This document shows, piece after piece, positions 61,913-64,000 of a stretch of 64,000 nt of DNA. Below the pieces are notes generated by a model, which worked only from the letters and a program-made list of their open reading frames with translations, was not told the DNA's origin and did no database searches. The DNA is from Microbacterium testaceum StLB037. Lineage in GTDB: Bacteria; Actinomycetota; Actinomycetes; Actinomycetales; Microbacteriaceae. A program made the position numbers and the translations under genes. The stretch's first letter is position 1. Each line of letters starts with the position of its first letter. Where the stretch lies: the NCBI RefSeq assembly GCF_900104345.1, contig NZ_FNJN01000002.1, positions 434,001 to 498,000 of the forward strand. The letters run 5' to 3'.

Positions 61913-63451
61913 TCAGACCACCGACACCGTGCGCTGATCCCAGCCCGTCGCGCCGTCGGGCGCGGGAGCGGCCGTGTCGGAGGTCTGGGTCTCGCCGGTG
62001 GCCGACACCGCGCGGCAGCGGATGACGTGCGAGCCGCTCTCGGCGTTCCACGGCAGGCTCCACTGCACCCACGTGTCGGCCGAGATCGCCGTCGCGAGCG
62101 TCGCCTTCTGCCAGGGCCCGTCGTCGACCTGCACCTCGACACCCGAGACGCCGACGTGGGTCTGCCACGCGACCCCGGCGATGACCGTGTCGCCCGCGGC
62201 GAGCTGCGCGCCCGAGCGGGGCACGTCGATGCGCGACTGCAGCTTCACGGGTCCGCGCTCCGACCAGCCGCGCGAGGTCCAGTAGCCCTCGGCGCGGTCG
62301 AAACGGGTGACCTCGAGCTCGCTGACCCACTTGGTCGCCGAGACGTAGCCGTACAGACCGGGCACCACCATGCGCACGGGGAAGCCGTGCTCGATCGGCA
62401 GCGGTTCGCCGTTCATTCCGATCGCGAAGAGCGCGTCGCGGTCGTCGGTGAGGGCCTCGAGGGGGCTGGATGCCGTGAACCCGTCGACCGAGCGCGAGAG
62501 CACCATGTCGGCCTCGGCGGTCGGCTTCGCGCGGGCGAGGATGTCGCGGATGGGCACGCCGAGCCAGCGCGCGGTGCCGATGAGGGAGCCGCCCACCTCG
62601 TTCGAGACGCACACGAGGGTCGCGACGGTCTCCTGCTGGGGGAGGGCGACCAGGTCGTCCCACCGCAGCACGACCTCCTGCTCGACGAGACCGTGCACGC
62701 GCAGGGTCCAGGTCGAGGGGTCCACCTGGGGCACGACGAGCGCGGTGTCGATGCGGTAGAAGTCCGAGGCGGGCGTGATCACCGACGCGAGCCCGTCGAT
62801 GCCGAGGTCGGCGGCGGCGGGAACCGTCGTCGTGGTGGCCGGGGTGGGCAGCCGCAGCGCCGCTCGGATCGCGCTCACCGCTCGCGCCCCCCCGCTCAGC
62901 GCGAAGGACCCGGCGGTGGCCATCACCCCGGCCAGCACGGCCACGCCCGAAAGGGCGAGCACGCTGCGGCGCGAGACGCCGTCGTCGGCGGGGGTCTGCA
63001 CGGAACGCCGGCGGAGCCGGGCGACCAACAGCCCGGTCACCAGAGCGGCAGCCGCCCCCGCCACGAGCGAGGGCAGGGGCGACAACGTCCCGGCATCCGC
63101 CCGCGTCATCGAGACGATCGCGCCGATCACGCCCAGTGCGACGAGGACGACGCGTCCCCACGGGGCTTTCCGGCGCTCGAGCACGCCGGCGACCCCGGCG
63201 ACGACCAGCAGCAGCACCGCGATGCCGACGAGCAGGGCGGCCTTGTCACCCGTGCCGAACAGATCGATCGCGAGGTTCTTCGCCCAGGCCGGAGCGAGGT
63301 CGATCATGCCGCCGCCGATGACCGCGAAGGGGCTCGCGGTGGGCGACACGATCGCCGCGGCGAGCTCGCCGAGGCCGGCGCCGAACACGGTGGCGGCGAT
63401 GGACGCGACGATCGCTGCGAGGTCGCGGCGGCGGGAAGATGCGGGGGTCAC
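61913..63451 (-). CDS. Membrane-anchored sulfite-oxidase-type molybdopterin oxidoreductase
   Basis: A 512-residue protein. Residues 1-150 hold four hydrophobic segments; a twin-arginine-like SRRSVLALSGVAVLAGV begins a further segment at about 160, so the catalytic domain (about 215-512) lies outside. The molybdenum ligand is Cys281 in ATLVCVSNEVGG, with LIGTARWLGVPI and HGFPVRMVVPGLYGYVSATKWV signatures, and a dimerisation domain at the C-terminus. It resembles actinobacterial YedY/sulfite-oxidase-like enzymes. Electron acceptor and substrate are unknown. GTG start at 63451; ribosome site weak. Confidence 0.88.
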   Translation of the reverse strand: MTPASSRRRDLAAIVASIAATVFGAGLGELAAAIVSPTASPFAVIGGGMIDLAPAWAKNLAIDLFGTGDKAALLVGIAVLLLVVAGVAGVLERRKAPWGRVVLVALGVIGAIVSMTRADAGTLSPLPSLVAGAAAALVTGLLVARLRRRSVQTPADDGVSRRSVLALSGVAVLAGVMATAGSFALSGGARAVSAIRAALRLPTPATTTTVPAAADLGIDGLASVITPASDFYRIDTALVVPQVDPSTWTLRVHGLVEQEVVLRWDDLVALPQQETVATLVCVSNEVGGSLIGTARWLGVPIRDILARAKPTAEADMVLSRSVDGFTASSPLEALTDDRDALFAIGMNGEPLPIEHGFPVRMVVPGLYGYVSATKWVSELEVTRFDRAEGYWTSRGWSERGPVKLQSRIDVPRSGAQLAAGDTVIAGVAWQTHVGVSGVEVQVDDGPWQKATLATAISADTWVQWSLPWNAESGSHVIRCRAVSATGETQTSDTAAPAPDGATGWDQRTVSVV

Positions 63452-63596
63452 GAAGGGAGCCTAGAGAGCGCCGGGCGCTCGGGCGCCGGGCGCGCGGTAT
63501 TCACAGCCAACCGGCATCCGTCGCTCCGGCCAGTACGGGACGGACCCCCGTGTCAAGGTTCTGTCGGTTTCTTCCCGTCGTCCGCATGCTGTCGCG

Positions 63597-64000
63597 GTGA
63601 ACCACCGCGGCCACTCGGCATTCCCCCTGCTCCTCCCCGACGACACCCCCGACCTCGATGAGGTCCGTGCGGCTGTGGGGCGGATGGATGCCGACGGTGC
63701 CTCCGCCACCGACGTCGCTGCCACACTCGCCTGGGCGACGAGCCTCGTCCCGCCGCGTTCGCTCGGTGCGACCTGGGAGCTGCTCGCGTCGGTCGCCGCG
63801 CGCGATGTCGCGATCGCCCGCATGCTGGAGCCGCACCTCGACGCCCTGTCGATCCTCGCCGAAGCCACCCGCGAGGGGATCGACGTCGACCTCGAACCGG
63901 GTGGGTCGTGGGGTGTCTTCGCCGCGGAGGGATCGGGCATGCGCCTCGAGGCACGGCACCACGACGGCGTCTGGACGCTGCACGGCTCCAAGCCCTGGTG
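63597..64000 (+). CDS. Acyl-CoA dehydrogenase-like protein (3' end outside window)
   Basis: An open frame from GTG 63597 runs to the end of the window without a stop (134 residues). It reads as an acyl-CoA dehydrogenase-like N-terminal helical domain (ATLAWATSLVPPRSLGATWELLASVAARDVAIARMLEPHLDAL), and ends GVWTLHGSKPWC, a typical middle-domain start of that superfamily. Function cannot be told further. It is divergent from the molybdopterin oxidoreductase, 145 bases away. Confidence 0.7.
   Translation, partial: MNHRGHSAFPLLLPDDTPDLDEVRAAVGRMDADGASATDVAATLAWATSLVPPRSLGATWELLASVAARDVAIARMLEPHLDALSILAEATREGIDVDLEPGGSWGVFAAEGSGMRLEARHHDGVWTLHGSKPW

Overview
The window is high-GC actinobacterial chromosome, densely coding on both strands. 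Protein style, GTG/TTG starts with AGGAGG-type ribosome sites, start/stop overlaps (ATGA, GTGA), a CofE of the F420 pathway, a BioQ-type biotin regulator and LAxTG wall-sorting signals all fit the Microbacteriaceae; Microbacterium is the most likely genus (inference from family resemblance, no search was run). I saw no tRNA, rRNA, CRISPR array, prophage or intact insertion sequence. No gap between genes exceeds about 265 bases.

Layout. 1-3167: end of a beta-glucoside PTS operon (EIIA end of the permease, GH1 phospho-glucosidase, PRD antiterminator, HPr). 3380-4663: rlmN. 4769-10781 (minus): a four-gene surface polysaccharide operon (processive GT2, GT39-like membrane glycosyltransferase, DUF4397 surface protein, and a lipoprotein fusing a GH8 glucanase to a class F sortase). 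11025-14552: ABC exporter plus two-component pair. 14662-20120: aldo-keto reductase, DUF4407 membrane protein, Nudix hydrolase, quinone-reductase-like enzyme with a divergent TetR, YbjQ protein. 20265-26552: methylcitrate (propionate) operon gntR-prpD-prpB-prpC-thiolase, broken up by palindromic elements; the thiolase has lost its normal stop. 26112-32127: GNAT, S51 peptidase, giant wall-anchored nucleotidase, VIT-family transporter. 32208-38949: acyl-CoA dehydrogenase, enoyl-CoA hydratase, MarR, etfBA and a cytochrome b-type membrane protein. 38984-43619: biotin locus (bioQ, bioY, acyl-CoA-ligase-like and thiolase-like genes, bioM, bioN) with two BioQ boxes. 43735-46713: cofE, GNAT, thioesterase, CE7 esterase. 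46979-59488: arabinan/arabinoxylan genes (1835-residue secreted GH43-GH51 enzyme, intracellular GH51), enclosing a secreted S1 protease and a PutA-like protein whose two active sites both look erased. 59730-61828: DDAH-like amidinohydrolase plus ornithine aminotransferase. 61913-63451: membrane molybdopterin oxidoreductase. 63597-end: start of an acyl-CoA dehydrogenase-like gene.

Across the window there is a dispersed family of about 60-base intergenic palindromes, GTGAGGGGTC-N6-TGTCGCCT / AGGCGACA-N6-GACCCCTCAC, often touching or supplying stop codons. Other, different palindromes lie in the prpD/prpB, prpB/prpC and acyl-CoA dehydrogenase/hydratase gaps, and a triple hairpin array follows the GH43-GH51 gene.

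Most worth a second look: the GH8-sortase fusion and its polysaccharide operon, the PutA pseudoenzyme, the palindrome family with the thiolase stop loss, the biotin locus carrying two fatty-acyl enzymes between bioY and bioMN, and etfBA joined to a cytochrome b-like gene.
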